DNA from: Candidatus Methanoflorens stordalenmirensis
Lineage (GTDB): Archaea; Halobacteriota; Bog-38; Methanoflorentales; Methanoflorentaceae
Assembly (NCBI GenBank): GCA_003139855.1
Contig: PLGY01000036.1
Span: 4,751 to 68,750, forward strand
Length of the DNA: 64,000 nucleotides
Direction: 5' to 3'
The notes under the pieces are model-generated. The model did not search any database. It was not told where the DNA came from and saw only the letters and a list, made by a program, of their open reading frames with translations. This document shows positions 51,799 to 61,308 of the stretch, piece after piece. Positions within the stretch are counted from its first letter, which is position 1, and each line of letters starts with the position of its first letter. Made by a program: the position numbers and the translations under genes.

Positions 51799-52962
51799 TT
51801 AAGATGTAGTTTGACCTGCTTTTTCTGCTACTTCACGGCAGACCACCAATAATTCCTCACCGGCCTTTTCCCAGGAAAACTTCCGCGCTTGCACTACGCC
51901 TTTTCTACTCATCTCCCTTTTTAAGTCGTCGTCCTCGAGTACTGTGAGCATTGCGTGCGCTAGCGCTTCGACGTCATAAGGATCAACGAGGAGAGCCGCT
52001 TCTCCGACCACTTCTGGCAGCGACGAAACGTTCGATGCAATAACCGGGCACCCGCACGCCATCGCTTCGAGTACAGGAAGTCCAAATCCTTCGTAAAGCG
52101 AAGGGTACACGAAGACGTCAGCCTGCTCATAGAGGGCCAGTATTTCAGCGTCTGGTAAGTAGCCCGCAAATGTGATTTTGCTGTTTTTATTTCGCACTTT
52201 GACATCTTGAAGGATGGTCTCCAATTCGGGAATGGCGGTTCTCATATATCCTGCGATAACCAATTCCAATGGATTTTGAGATCGTTTTTGTACGAGCTCA
52301 AACGCCTTTATCAGCCGTAGATGATTTTTTCGTGGGGAGATATCAGACACGATCAAGATCTTATTGCTTCCAAAATCTTTGCGAGGAGCTTTTGGAGCGA
52401 TGAACGGACCGTGGTGAATCACCACAACTCTGTCGGCTTGCAGACCCCAAAAACGCATCGCGTCCTTCTTCGTTGATTCTGAGACCGCGATGTATTTTTC
52501 AGGTACGTCGCTGAAGTGCTTTTGAAACGTATTGAAGAGCTTTATCGTCCGCCTGCCTTGGATTCCGTCCTCAGAAAAAATATAAGGGATGAAATCGTGC
52601 ACTACTTGAACCCATCTTGACCTAGGCAGAAAGCCGTACTTGATGAGCAGAAGAAAAAAATACAAGGCCTCTAAGGGGTCCAGCACGTCCCACGGTGGAG
52701 CCAAGAACAGTACCACATCACTTTCCTTATACAAGCGTATGAGTTTCACCATAGTCTGAGGTGTGAGAAAACGCGCTATCGTAAAAAGTGAGACTTTTTG
52801 ATTAACGAGGAGAGAAGGAGTGAGAAAGTCCATGCCTTGACGAGCAAGGACTGAAACCACGTCCACTTCAGTTGCCTCGGATATTCTTTTGAGTAGCTCC
52901 TCGGCGACCCGTGGTATCCCATCTTTTTGTCGGGGAAAAGGTGCTATGACAGTAACTTTCAT
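51799..52962 (-). CDS. GT4-family glycosyltransferase
   Basis: A 387-aa GT-B enzyme. The N-terminus [20 protein letters not shown] is typical, and the retaining GT4 signature [20 protein letters not shown] carries the E-x7-E motif. [16 protein letters not shown] belongs to the nucleotide-sugar domain. Sugar specificity cannot be read from sequence. ATG 52962 is chosen; the open frame extends 30 codons further. It lies convergent to wecB and divergent from the next transferase. Confidence 0.9.
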   Translation of the reverse strand: MKVTVIAPFPRQKDGIPRVAEELLKRISEATEVDVVSVLARQGMDFLTPSLLVNQKVSLFTIARFLTPQTMVKLIRLYKESDVVLFLAPPWDVLDPLEALYFFLLLIKYGFLPRSRWVQVVHDFIPYIFSEDGIQGRRTIKLFNTFQKHFSDVPEKYIAVSESTKKDAMRFWGLQADRVVVIHHGPFIAPKAPRKDFGSNKILIVSDISPRKNHLRLIKAFELVQKRSQNPLELVIAGYMRTAIPELETILQDVKVRNKNSKITFAGYLPDAEILALYEQADVFVYPSLYEGFGLPVLEAMACGCPVIASNVSSLPEVVGEAALLVDPYDVEALAHAMLTVLEDDDLKREMSRKGVVQARKFSWEKAGEELLVVCREVAEKAGQTTS

Positions 52963-53240
52963 AATCCTGTATGCCGTTACAAGCTCCGACTCATAATCGC
53001 TTCTGATCGAAGGTTGAAATGCGTGCACCTTCGATTTCGGTCGATCTTTCATTCGAGCGGTTGGCTCTCATTTCAGGCGTGCGTCGACCGCCTTTGCTGA
53101 GCTCGTATGGACGGTGCACGCTAAGCACTTTGAGCAACCATCTGTTCGTCATATTACAAATAAATACAGCTTCGTAAGGTTTGTACTGTTTGGTTCAAAA
53201 AAATCCGCTTTCTCCGCTTTAGTCGCTAAAAAAATGGTAG

Positions 53241-54446
53241 ATGACATTGAAAATAGCGCAAGTTTGCATTAGGTATCTCGCTCCTGGCGGCGTGGAAACG
53301 CATATACAAAAGATTTCAGAGCGGTTGGTGCAACGAGGTCACGACGTAACCGTTTATACAACAAACCTGAAAACACAGGTGCCTTGGCAATGCTTTGAAG
53401 ATTACGCCGCAGAAAGTTACGTCAACGGCGTGCGGGTAGTGCGACTGCCCGTTAAACGATACCCGTTCCCTTACGCAGCATACCCAACTATTCCTGGCTT
53501 GATCAAGACAATTTTCGATGCTGAAGATGATGTCGTGCACGCCCATTCGCACCGCTATTACCAGATTTTTGCATGCGCTGCGGCGAAATTGAAACGGGGC
53601 CGTCGAAAAGGACGATACCAGATGCCACTAGTGGTCACCCCTCACTTTCATCCGCCGTCTAACATGGAACCACTCGCGGCACGATTCTTCATGGGACTAG
53701 ACGACATCCTTTTTTCGCGTCGCGTTTACAGAATGGTCGATAAGATACTGGTTGTAACAGACAGTGAAAAGCCTTTCATCGGAAAATTCGCGCCCTTAAC
53801 GAAGTGCGTAACCGTTCCAAATGGACTAGATATAGAAGACTGGACCCCCATTCCCGACGGTCGACTTTTCCGGAGGCGCTATAAGATGGAAGACGATGAG
53901 AAGATGGTCCTGTATACTGGAAGACTAGCAGATAATAAGGGACTGGAACACTTGATCGACGCGTCATATGACGTCGTTGCGAAGTACCCTAAAACAAAAT
54001 TCGTGATAGTAGGGGAAGATTGGGGCGTGCTTAAGAGGCTCAAAAAGAAGATATGGGCAAACAATTTAGATGATTACTTCGAGTTCACTGGCCATATAGA
54101 CAGTTACGAGCTTTTTAAGTCAGGCTATGCTGCTGCCAACGTTTTCGTTCTGCCGAGCGAGTGGGAAGCTTTTGGCATCGTTTTGCTTGAGGCAATGGCG
54201 TGTGGTACTCCAATTGTTGCTTCAGACGTTGGAGGGATTCCCAACGTCGTCGGTGATGTCGGCAGAATATTTAAGTATGGGGATACACGAGCTCTTGCCG
54301 AAAATATCATTGATATTCTTGACAATGAGAAGCAGGAACGAAAGAAGAGCATTCAAGGCAGGGCGAAGGTAATTGAACAATTCACGTGGAGCGCTGTGGT
54401 CGATAGGCTTGAAAGAATCTATGGGAGCCTCGTCGACGCCAAATGA
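53241..54446 (+). CDS. GT4-family glycosyltransferase
   Basis: A 401-aa GT-B glycosyltransferase. It has LKIAQVCIRYLAPGGVETHI at the N-terminus, VVHAHSHRYYQI, YTGRLADNKGLEHLIDA, and the E-x7-E region WEAFGIVLLEAMACGTPIVA followed by SDVGGIPNVVG. It is likely involved in building a surface glycan with the flippase that follows 71 bases downstream. Confidence 0.92.
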   Translation: MTLKIAQVCIRYLAPGGVETHIQKISERLVQRGHDVTVYTTNLKTQVPWQCFEDYAAESYVNGVRVVRLPVKRYPFPYAAYPTIPGLIKTIFDAEDDVVHAHSHRYYQIFACAAAKLKRGRRKGRYQMPLVVTPHFHPPSNMEPLAARFFMGLDDILFSRRVYRMVDKILVVTDSEKPFIGKFAPLTKCVTVPNGLDIEDWTPIPDGRLFRRRYKMEDDEKMVLYTGRLADNKGLEHLIDASYDVVAKYPKTKFVIVGEDWGVLKRLKKKIWANNLDDYFEFTGHIDSYELFKSGYAAANVFVLPSEWEAFGIVLLEAMACGTPIVASDVGGIPNVVGDVGRIFKYGDTRALAENIIDILDNEKQERKKSIQGRAKVIEQFTWSAVVDRLERIYGSLVDAK

Positions 54447-54517
54447 TTTGCGCCCTGCCCCCTTCGAGTTTTGTGGGCCGCTGTTTTGGTAGACTAGAAG
54501 ACACGAGCACATAAGAG

Positions 54518-55795
54518 ATGGCACCAACTAATGACGAAAAAGCAGCAAAGTTGAGCCGCGGGTCAGTGGTACGCGGCATAAAAAACAGCGTGCTTTTGTT
54601 TGGTGGAAATGCGATCTCTGCAGTAATCTCGTTTGTCATCACCGTTTACATCGCGCGAGTGCTGTCTGTCCCAGACTTTGGCTCTTACATCACTGTGATC
54701 TCGTTCGTCACATTATTTGGCATCTTCACGGATTTCGGGATCAACACAGTCATAATCCGCGAAGGAGCAAAAAACCCTGAAAACACACACCATCTCATTT
54801 TTAGCTCGATGGGGATCAAGTTTTTCATGTCCCTCGCATCGATGCTGGCTGTAATCGTATTCGATATTTTCACGCCTTACACATTCGAGGTGAAGGCGCT
54901 GATCGTGTTAATGTCTATTACGCTCTTGATGGGCGGCATCGGGAGTATGTTCAGCGCTGTTTTCAGCATTTACCAAGACATGAAGTATATCTCGATCATT
55001 CAGATCGCTGAACGAATTACTTTTTCCTCGCTTGCGTTCGTCTTTCTGATCGCAGGACTTGGCGTACCCGGCGTCATACTTGCGATTATTATAGCCGCTT
55101 TTGTCAGCCTTATACTTAATTTCGTAATCAGCCGACGAATTCACTACTACAAGCTGAACTTTAAACCCGTATTAGATTATGCCATACTAATGCCGGCGGT
55201 GTGGTTTGGCATTGCGGGGGTACTTGGGACAATCTGGCAAGGAATAGACACCATTATGCTCTCATTGTTGGCCAACATGACGCAGGTCGGACTGTACACA
55301 CCAGCGGTCAGCTACGTAAATATAGGGGACATGGCTGTGCTCGCGCTCACCGGCGCATTCTTTCCTATTGTTTCGAGAACCGTGCACGAGAGGAAGGTCT
55401 CCAAAAAGGAACTGTCGAAGTACCTCGGCTACTTCGCTGTAGCAGGACTTGTCATGCTCGGAGTAACGTACGCGTTCGGAGGGCAACTCATGATTTTCGC
55501 CTTCGGCCCAAAATTCGCTGAGTCTATCGTGTTCATCAATATCCTTGTCATTGGATTTGCCGTGAACTTGGTAACCATCCCAACCGGCCTCTTGCTGGAC
55601 GCAACGAACAATCAGAAGGTGCACGTGCTGAATGCAACTTATTTGACGGGGGTGAACGTTGGGCTGAACTTGATTTTGATACCAGCTATGGGCGCTTTAG
55701 GTGCCGCATATGCGACGACTATATCGCAGAGTCTTGGTGCGGCTCTCGGCATACCTATTGCACTCTACGCCTTGAGACGGTCACACTATCTATGA
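54518..55795 (+). CDS. Oligosaccharide flippase (Wzx/MATE-like)
   Basis: A 425-aa membrane protein with about 12 hydrophobic segments starting after KNSVLLFGGNAISAVISFVI. The conserved RVLSVPDFGSYITVISFVTL and QGIDTIMLSLLANMTQVGLY are typical of the polysaccharide transport family. It would flip a lipid-linked glycan made by the nearby transferases across the membrane. ATG 54518. Confidence 0.92.
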   Translation: MAPTNDEKAAKLSRGSVVRGIKNSVLLFGGNAISAVISFVITVYIARVLSVPDFGSYITVISFVTLFGIFTDFGINTVIIREGAKNPENTHHLIFSSMGIKFFMSLASMLAVIVFDIFTPYTFEVKALIVLMSITLLMGGIGSMFSAVFSIYQDMKYISIIQIAERITFSSLAFVFLIAGLGVPGVILAIIIAAFVSLILNFVISRRIHYYKLNFKPVLDYAILMPAVWFGIAGVLGTIWQGIDTIMLSLLANMTQVGLYTPAVSYVNIGDMAVLALTGAFFPIVSRTVHERKVSKKELSKYLGYFAVAGLVMLGVTYAFGGQLMIFAFGPKFAESIVFINILVIGFAVNLVTIPTGLLLDATNNQKVHVLNATYLTGVNVGLNLILIPAMGALGAAYATTISQSLGAALGIPIALYALRRSHYL

Positions 55796-56125
55796 CAAGT
55801 GAGTGATTATGATCCAGAGTTTAGCGAGTCCCTCATGGATTACGCTCTTTTTTTTCTTCCTCAATGTACACATAGGTCGCTAAGAAGAATAACGAGGAAA
55901 AAGCGGAAGTCTACGATAAAATCGAAAAACTCTTTTACTGCTTCGACATTGCGCTGGTGACAAAGCATCAGTTTCACTAAACTGTCTGAAGCAAAATTGA
56001 ACCACTATTTTCGTTTAGAATCGGTTGTTCTTTCTATCTTGTTGTACAGCAAGATGTTCAAGCATAAAGATTGCTTAAACAGAAACTAAGCGTGATTGAA
56101 ATCCATGATGTGTGCACGCGATAGA
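55796..56125. other. Spacer before the DedA pseudogene
   Basis: About 330 bases with many stops in all frames. It may contain the unrecognisable N-terminal remains of the DedA gene. Nothing else is supported. Confidence 0.4.
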
Positions 56126-56620
56126 ATGATCTTCGCGGGGCCTTCCTCCTGCCTTACCGGTTCGCTGGTTACGTATTTCATCGCGTTTTTTGGCGGCAAT
56201 TATCTCTTCGAACGCTACGGCGAGTACAACAGAATAACACATTAAGAGCTGCTTGCCGCAAATGAGTGGTTTGACAAATATGGGGGGGCTCTCCGTTTTT
56301 GTCAGCTAGATGGTCCTAGGGTGCGGGCGTACAAGTCTATACCAGCGGGAATCTATCGAATGGACCTTAAGAAGTTCGCCGCATATATTTCCCTAGGCCA
56401 ACTTCCGTAGAACGCTGTACTGGCTTTCGCTGGATTCTATTTGCGGGCCAATTGGAAGACAATAACGTCAACGTAATACTGCATCACTGCGGCGGTGTTG
56501 CCCATCTTGGCAGCCGCTATCCTTGTGCTCGTTCTAAGATTCAGACGAAGTAATCAGGCAGCACAAGCCAGAGAAGACAAACGATGGACACCGGAAAAGA
56601 TAATAGCTAACTCAGCGTAA
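56126..56620 (+). pseudogene. DedA-family membrane protein with three in-frame stops
   Basis: Read in one frame, the DNA encodes the C-terminal two-thirds of a DedA/SNARE-associated protein: GSLVTYFIAFFGGNYLFERY, NEWFDKYGGALRF, RVRAYKSIPAGIYRMDLKKF, AYISLGQLP, then NAVLAFAGFYLRANW. Internal stops are TAA after NRITH, TAG after SLGQLP (where the family usually has Trp) and TAA after TITST. No frameshift is needed, so decay is by point mutation and recent. The N-terminal membrane region is missing or unrecognisable. Confidence 0.8.
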
Positions 56621-56711
56621 CCACTATATAGAGTACGACGTTACTTAAGGATTCTGTGCGACTTGGACGAACACTTTTTGAAGATGGCGCTAATCGCAGG
56701 AGGTCATTCAC

Positions 56712-57947
56712 TTGAAAACGATATCAGAGAAGATTCTATCAAAGCGCAGTGGAGTTGACGCCGCGAGTGGCGATATCGTCACCGTCCCAGTTGATTTAGT
56801 TTTCGCCCACGATGGCACACTGCCGCTTGCGATCCAGGAACTGGGCAGACACCCAGTGAAATTTCCAAAAAGCGCCGTGGCTTTTTGCGATCACGCATCA
56901 CCATCTCCATCAGAGAAAGTGTCCAACGTCCAAACGCTCATGCGACAGTTTGCCCACACGTACGGTATGGATTTTTATGAAAATGGTGATGGGATTTGCC
57001 ATCAAATTGTCCTCGAACGGTACGCGTCGCCCTATAAGATAATCGTAGGCGGGGACAGTCACACGTGCACCCACGGTGCACTCGGCGCTTTCGCCACTGG
57101 AATGGGTTCGACTGACGTGGCTTCGATCATGGCCTACGGAAAAACGTGGTTGAAAGTGCCAGAAACAGTACACGTGGAGGTTTCGGGAAAACTGCCGAAA
57201 AGCGTTCACTCGAAAGACGTATTCTTAGAACTGCTTTCACGAATAACGGCCGACGGGGCCACTTACAAGGCTCTTGAATTCTACGGCGACACTGTTGAAA
57301 CGATGAGCGTTGAGTCCCGCGCTACGTTGTCAAACATGGCGATTGAAGCCGGCGCAAAGGTAGGAATGTGCGCAGCAGATGAAAAGGTTGAAGCGTATCT
57401 AGCGCACTACGGGCGCGGCGACGAGTTCACGCCTTTATACGCCGATAAAGATGCTATTTATGTTGATGAGATCCGTATTCGCGCCGAGACTGTCGTTCCG
57501 ATGATCGCTAAACCCCACAAAGTCGACAAGGTCGTTCCGGTTACAGAGCTTGAAGGTCAGGAGCTAGACCAAGTATGCATCGGCTCGTGCACAAACGGAC
57601 GGATTGAAGATCTCCGCGCCGCAGCACGCATTCTGCACGGACATCGGAGCAAAGCGCGACTAGTGGTCTACCCAGCAAGCCGCGATGTCCTTCTAGAAGC
57701 CCTTAAAGAGGGGGTCCTAGAAACGCTTCTGAAAGCAGGCGCCTCGATAGGCCCCCCTGGATGCGGCTTTTGCATAGGAAGGACGGTCGCCTTGGGAGAT
57801 GGAGAAGTTGCCCTTTCCACACAAAACAGAAACTTCAAAGGCAGGATGGGTAACGACACTTCGTTCATTTACCTATCAAGTCCGTCAACAGCGGCAGCAA
57901 GTGCGATCGAAGGGAAGATCACAGATCCGCGAGGTTTGGAGCGTTGA
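56712..57947 (+). CDS. Aconitase/isopropylmalate dehydratase family, large subunit
   Basis: A 411-aa Fe-S hydro-lyase large subunit. The 4Fe-4S ligands are in CIGSCTNGRIEDL and GPPGCGFCIGRT, with GGDSHTCTHGALGAFATGMG upstream. Homologues act on isopropylmalate, homoaconitate or citrate. The neighbours (small subunit, isocitrate-dehydrogenase-like gene, Re-citrate-synthase-like gene) favour an aconitase role here, which is inference. The TTG at 56712 follows AGGAGGT at good spacing. Confidence 0.86.
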   Translation: MKTISEKILSKRSGVDAASGDIVTVPVDLVFAHDGTLPLAIQELGRHPVKFPKSAVAFCDHASPSPSEKVSNVQTLMRQFAHTYGMDFYENGDGICHQIVLERYASPYKIIVGGDSHTCTHGALGAFATGMGSTDVASIMAYGKTWLKVPETVHVEVSGKLPKSVHSKDVFLELLSRITADGATYKALEFYGDTVETMSVESRATLSNMAIEAGAKVGMCAADEKVEAYLAHYGRGDEFTPLYADKDAIYVDEIRIRAETVVPMIAKPHKVDKVVPVTELEGQELDQVCIGSCTNGRIEDLRAAARILHGHRSKARLVVYPASRDVLLEALKEGVLETLLKAGASIGPPGCGFCIGRTVALGDGEVALSTQNRNFKGRMGNDTSFIYLSSPSTAAASAIEGKITDPRGLER

Positions 57948-57971
57948 AGGCTGTTCTCGATAGAGGGAAAC

Positions 57972-58484
57972 ATGAAAATTGAGGGGAAAGTTGTCCGAGT
58001 ATTTCCTAGTGATACCAACACAGATGAGATTATTGCTGGCAAATACAAATATGATGAGCTCGACTTGAATAAGCTCGCTCGGCACACGTTTGAATCACTC
58101 GATACGCACTTTTATGATGATTGCAAGCGCTTGAAAGATCCGATTCTGGTTGCTGGGGCGAACTTCGGGTGCGGCTCGTCACGAGAGCAAGCGCCACAGG
58201 TTCTCAAAGCTTGTGGCATCTCCTGCGTCATCGCCGACTCTTTCGCACGTATATTCTACCGAAATGGCTTCAATATCGGCCTTCCATTGGTGGAGTGCGA
58301 AAGCATGTCAAACAACGTGACGCGAGGCGAGATGCTTAACGTAGATTTCGGTAAAGGGGTGATTCGAAGCGAGAATCAAAATGCCGAGTATCACTTCAAG
58401 CCCATTCCACAGTTCATGCAAGAATTGTTAGCGAAAGGCGGACTAATGCAATACTTGGACGCCCGTGGCGGATTCACGGATTAG
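57972..58484 (+). CDS. Aconitase/isopropylmalate dehydratase family, small subunit
   Basis: A 170-aa swivel-domain partner of the preceding gene. [20 protein letters not shown] lies at the substrate-specificity loop; [17 protein letters not shown] is the family signature. The loop reads KYKYDELD rather than the YLRT-type sequence usual in isopropylmalate and homoaconitate dehydratases, which supports a different substrate. It starts 24 bases after the large subunit. Confidence 0.86.
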   Translation: MKIEGKVVRVFPSDTNTDEIIAGKYKYDELDLNKLARHTFESLDTHFYDDCKRLKDPILVAGANFGCGSSREQAPQVLKACGISCVIADSFARIFYRNGFNIGLPLVECESMSNNVTRGEMLNVDFGKGVIRSENQNAEYHFKPIPQFMQELLAKGGLMQYLDARGGFTD

Positions 58485-58526
58485 CCAACTCAGCGTTTTT
58501 GACAACTGAATCATTCTGGTGAGGCA

Positions 58527-59558
58527 ATGCAAGAAGTAGCCGTTATATTGGGAGATGGAGTTGGACCTGAACTGGTAAAAGCAATGATGCGAATCGTCAC
58601 TGCTACCGGAGCGCCCGTAAATATGATCCCTTGTCACGCGGGAAGCGATTGGTACGAGTCTCACGCAGGAACCTCATTAATTCCCGATGAGACCTGGGAC
58701 GTAATCAACTCAACTCAAGCCTGTTTCAAAGGGCCGACCACAACACCTGGAGGGCCTGGTTCCCCGCGCAGTGTCGCCGTTACCATTAGACAGGAAAAGG
58801 ACCTATTTGCAAACGTCCGTCCGATACGAACGTTTCCCAATACCCCTCGTCCTCTTGGAGATGTCGACTTTGTGTGCGTACGTGAAGCGACTGAAGGCAT
58901 GTACGCGGGCAGTGAAGTGCAGCTCTCGGGAGACATGTACGTCGCCCTACGGAAAATCACGAAATCGGCGAGTCGAAGAATAGCTCACTTCGCTTTTAGC
59001 GAGGCATACAAACGAAGCTGGACAACTGTTGTCGCTATCCATAAGAGTAACATACTAAAGCAGACGGACGGCGCTTTTCTCCAAGCCGTCCGCGAGATAA
59101 AAAGTGAGTTCTCGAACATTGGACTCTGGGAGTACCACGTGGACAACGTCGCACAACAACTCGTGAAAAATCCGCAGATATTTAACAAATCGATATTACT
59201 GTCTACTAACCTCTTCATGGACATACTAAGCGAAGAGTGTGCGGCGCTGGTCGGGAGCATTGGAATGATCTACTCGGCGAATTTCGGCGACACTTATGCC
59301 ATGTTTGAACCCGCCCACGGTTCAGCCCCCAAGTATCAAAACCTTGACAAGGTGAATCCCACCGCCACCGTACTTGCTGGAGCGTGGATGCTCGATTACT
59401 TGGGCTTGAAACGCGAATCCGCGATGATATTCAACGCCCTCCAAGAGACTGTTGCTGAAGGCAAAACGACGTACGACCTCGGAGGCGCTCTCAAAACGAG
59501 CCAAGTGACCGATTGCCTCATCGAAAAAGTTGAGGGGGGCTTTGACCGAGCGCCTTGA
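58527..59558 (+). CDS. Isocitrate/isopropylmalate dehydrogenase-family protein, probably isocitrate dehydrogenase
   Basis: A 343-aa beta-decarboxylating dehydrogenase. GDGVGPELVKAMMRIV begins the fold; RSVAVTIRQEKDLFANVRPI is the substrate-binding region, with the Ser seen in isocitrate enzymes; NIGLWEYHVDNVAQQLV and FEPAHGSAPKYQNLDKVNPT follow. The Ser and the flanking aconitase-like genes favour isocitrate over isopropylmalate or homoisocitrate, though the latter are possible. Ends convergent to a small zinc-finger gene. Confidence 0.82.
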   Translation: MQEVAVILGDGVGPELVKAMMRIVTATGAPVNMIPCHAGSDWYESHAGTSLIPDETWDVINSTQACFKGPTTTPGGPGSPRSVAVTIRQEKDLFANVRPIRTFPNTPRPLGDVDFVCVREATEGMYAGSEVQLSGDMYVALRKITKSASRRIAHFAFSEAYKRSWTTVVAIHKSNILKQTDGAFLQAVREIKSEFSNIGLWEYHVDNVAQQLVKNPQIFNKSILLSTNLFMDILSEECAALVGSIGMIYSANFGDTYAMFEPAHGSAPKYQNLDKVNPTATVLAGAWMLDYLGLKRESAMIFNALQETVAEGKTTYDLGGALKTSQVTDCLIEKVEGGFDRAP

Positions 59559-59575
59559 CGCGACCGACCAAAGCC

Positions 59576-59767
59576 TTATTCCTTTTCTGAACAGGCTGCG
59601 CACGCGCTGCGGCTTTGGTCTAACAAGAGACCTTTCTTGCTGCAGCTCACGCACTCTTGAGAACGTCCTCCGCTCACGAAGCGCTTTTTCGGAGCCATGT
59701 GCTGACAATCGAAGCTTTCACGCAGCGTTTCGATGGCGCACTCATCGCACTGTACTTCATGAACCAT
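59576..59767 (-). CDS. Small zinc-finger-like protein
   Basis: A 63-aa frame from the ATG at 59767 with three CxxC-type pairs: VQCDECAIETL, ECVSCSKKG and ACAACSEKE, plus an extra Cys/His (DCQH). The regular spacing suggests a real metal-binding protein. It lies between convergent metabolic genes. No family is recognised; the frame could be chance. Confidence 0.5.
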   Translation of the reverse strand: MVHEVQCDECAIETLRESFDCQHMAPKKRFVSGGRSQECVSCSKKGLLLDQSRSACAACSEKE

Positions 59768-59880
59768 AATGCCTTCGCCGGCGAGGACACAAGAGTAAAA
59801 ATCTAGGCGTTCCGATCCGAGCAGGACACGCTCACGCCTGCGGTAGCGGCACTCCTTCGTATTGCTTCCTCCCCTGGCTT

Positions 59881-61134
59881 TTATTCGTAACGAGTGTGGG
59901 CAATCCAGGGCGGGTACGCTTCCTCGCTCGTTAGGAAGTATTTAATCGCGTACTCCTTGAGTTCATCATCTGAAACGCTTGAGGTGCGCGCCTCCTCATC
60001 GTAAAGTTTGTGAATGTCGTTGCAGATCATCTTAATCCTGCGGTCGTTTTTCCTCAAGTTCACCTCGACGCCCAGAAGCTCGTTCAGGACTTCCTGCATC
60101 TTGTAGCGCACTACTTCCCTCCCAGAAGAGTCTCCGATGAGAAGCACGCGCTGTCCGCCCACAACCTCTGGCGGAAAAGGCTCGTACGTAAAAGGGTTCT
60201 TCAACACGCCGTCAGTATGTATGCCGCTTTCGTGGGCGAAAATGTTTTCGCCGACAATGGCCTTGTTTCGCGGGAGTCTAAAAGCGAGCTCGTGTTCCAA
60301 ATAGCGGGTGAGCTCCGTAACTGGTGCAGGATTGTACTTTTCGAATCCCTTCACGCGACAAAAAAGAAAGGTGAGAATCTTTTCAAGCTCGGTATTCCCT
60401 GCCCGCTCACCTATGCCCATGAACGTCAAACTAGACCAGTTCGCCCCGTACCAGTACCCCGCCAATGTGTTGGCAACGCCGAGTCCAAAGTCATCGTGAA
60501 CGTGCATTTCGAGATTCTCCGCGCCGATCTCTTTGAAGGCGCGCACGATCTTAGGTATGCTGAACGGCAGCGGAGTCTCTTCGAACGGAACGCCGTAGTT
60601 CAAAGTATCGCAGATTCGAAAAATCGCGTCAGGGGCAATATCCAACAATTCCTTGACGAAAGGGATCACGAAGTTTGGGATATCAGCGCGCGTAATATCC
60701 TCGAGATGACATCGTACCTTCAACCCGTGATCGACGGCATATTGGAGAGCTTCAGCGTACTTGTCGCGCGCCTGTTCTCGATCTTTCAAGCCAAGTTTAT
60801 CGAAAATGTGCGTGTCCGATATGGACATCAGAATGCCTACCTCGTTTATGCCGTCCATACTAAGGTTCATATCGATATCGCCGATGTTGGCGCGCGCCCA
60901 CCCCGTGATTTCAGGATGATCATAATTGCAATCGAGCATATCGCGGACCAAGCTGCGGTCTCTCTCATTGAAAACAAAACACTCGAGCTTTTCTATGCCC
61001 ATTTCGTGCAAGAACTCGAATATCTTAAGCTTCTGTGCTTTCTTTAATACGATGCCCGGCATTTGGGACCCGTCTCTCAGGGTGCTGTCGCTGATCTTGA
61101 CCTCCAAATCGCCAGGAAGCTCGATTTTCGGCAT
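59881..61134 (-). CDS. Re-citrate synthase-like protein (isopropylmalate/homocitrate synthase family)
   Basis: About 417 aa from ATG 61134 (MPKIELPGDLEVKISDSTLR). The DRE-TIM TIM barrel with DSTLRDGSQMPG begins the protein. The segments PEITGWARANIGDIDM, EVGILMSISDTHIFDKL, GLKVRCHLEDITRADIPNFV, RICDTLNYGVPF and HVHDDFGLGVAN match Re-citrate synthases of anaerobes more closely than isopropylmalate synthases. Product would be citrate from oxaloacetate and acetyl-CoA. The open frame extends to 61305 but those residues look untranslated. Homocitrate synthase (AksA) is the main alternative. Confidence 0.8.
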   Translation of the reverse strand: MPKIELPGDLEVKISDSTLRDGSQMPGIVLKKAQKLKIFEFLHEMGIEKLECFVFNERDRSLVRDMLDCNYDHPEITGWARANIGDIDMNLSMDGINEVGILMSISDTHIFDKLGLKDREQARDKYAEALQYAVDHGLKVRCHLEDITRADIPNFVIPFVKELLDIAPDAIFRICDTLNYGVPFEETPLPFSIPKIVRAFKEIGAENLEMHVHDDFGLGVANTLAGYWYGANWSSLTFMGIGERAGNTELEKILTFLFCRVKGFEKYNPAPVTELTRYLEHELAFRLPRNKAIVGENIFAHESGIHTDGVLKNPFTYEPFPPEVVGGQRVLLIGDSSGREVVRYKMQEVLNELLGVEVNLRKNDRRIKMICNDIHKLYDEEARTSSVSDDELKEYAIKYFLTSEEAYPPWIAHTRYE

Positions 61135-61308
61135 CTCAGCGTACGATCTGTACAATTTTAGAATCCTCCACTTCGTCGCAACGCGATATAACGCAACTGC
61201 GTTCTTTTTTATTACAATAGTTCTATATGAATCTACTTCTGCTTGTTTTGCACAGCATCTCCGGGGCGTCGCACATTGATATACTAAAAAATACTTATTA
61301 GTCACTGT

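Noticed and set aside
56126-56620. Read-through (for example pyrrolysine at TAG) of the DedA frame
   Set aside because: Two of the three internal stops are TAA, so pyrrolysine insertion at TAG cannot rescue the protein; the TAG replaces a usual Trp.
60010-61047. Long plus-strand open frame of 345 codons
   Set aside because: It lies entirely antisense to the Re-citrate-synthase-like gene and has no domain features.
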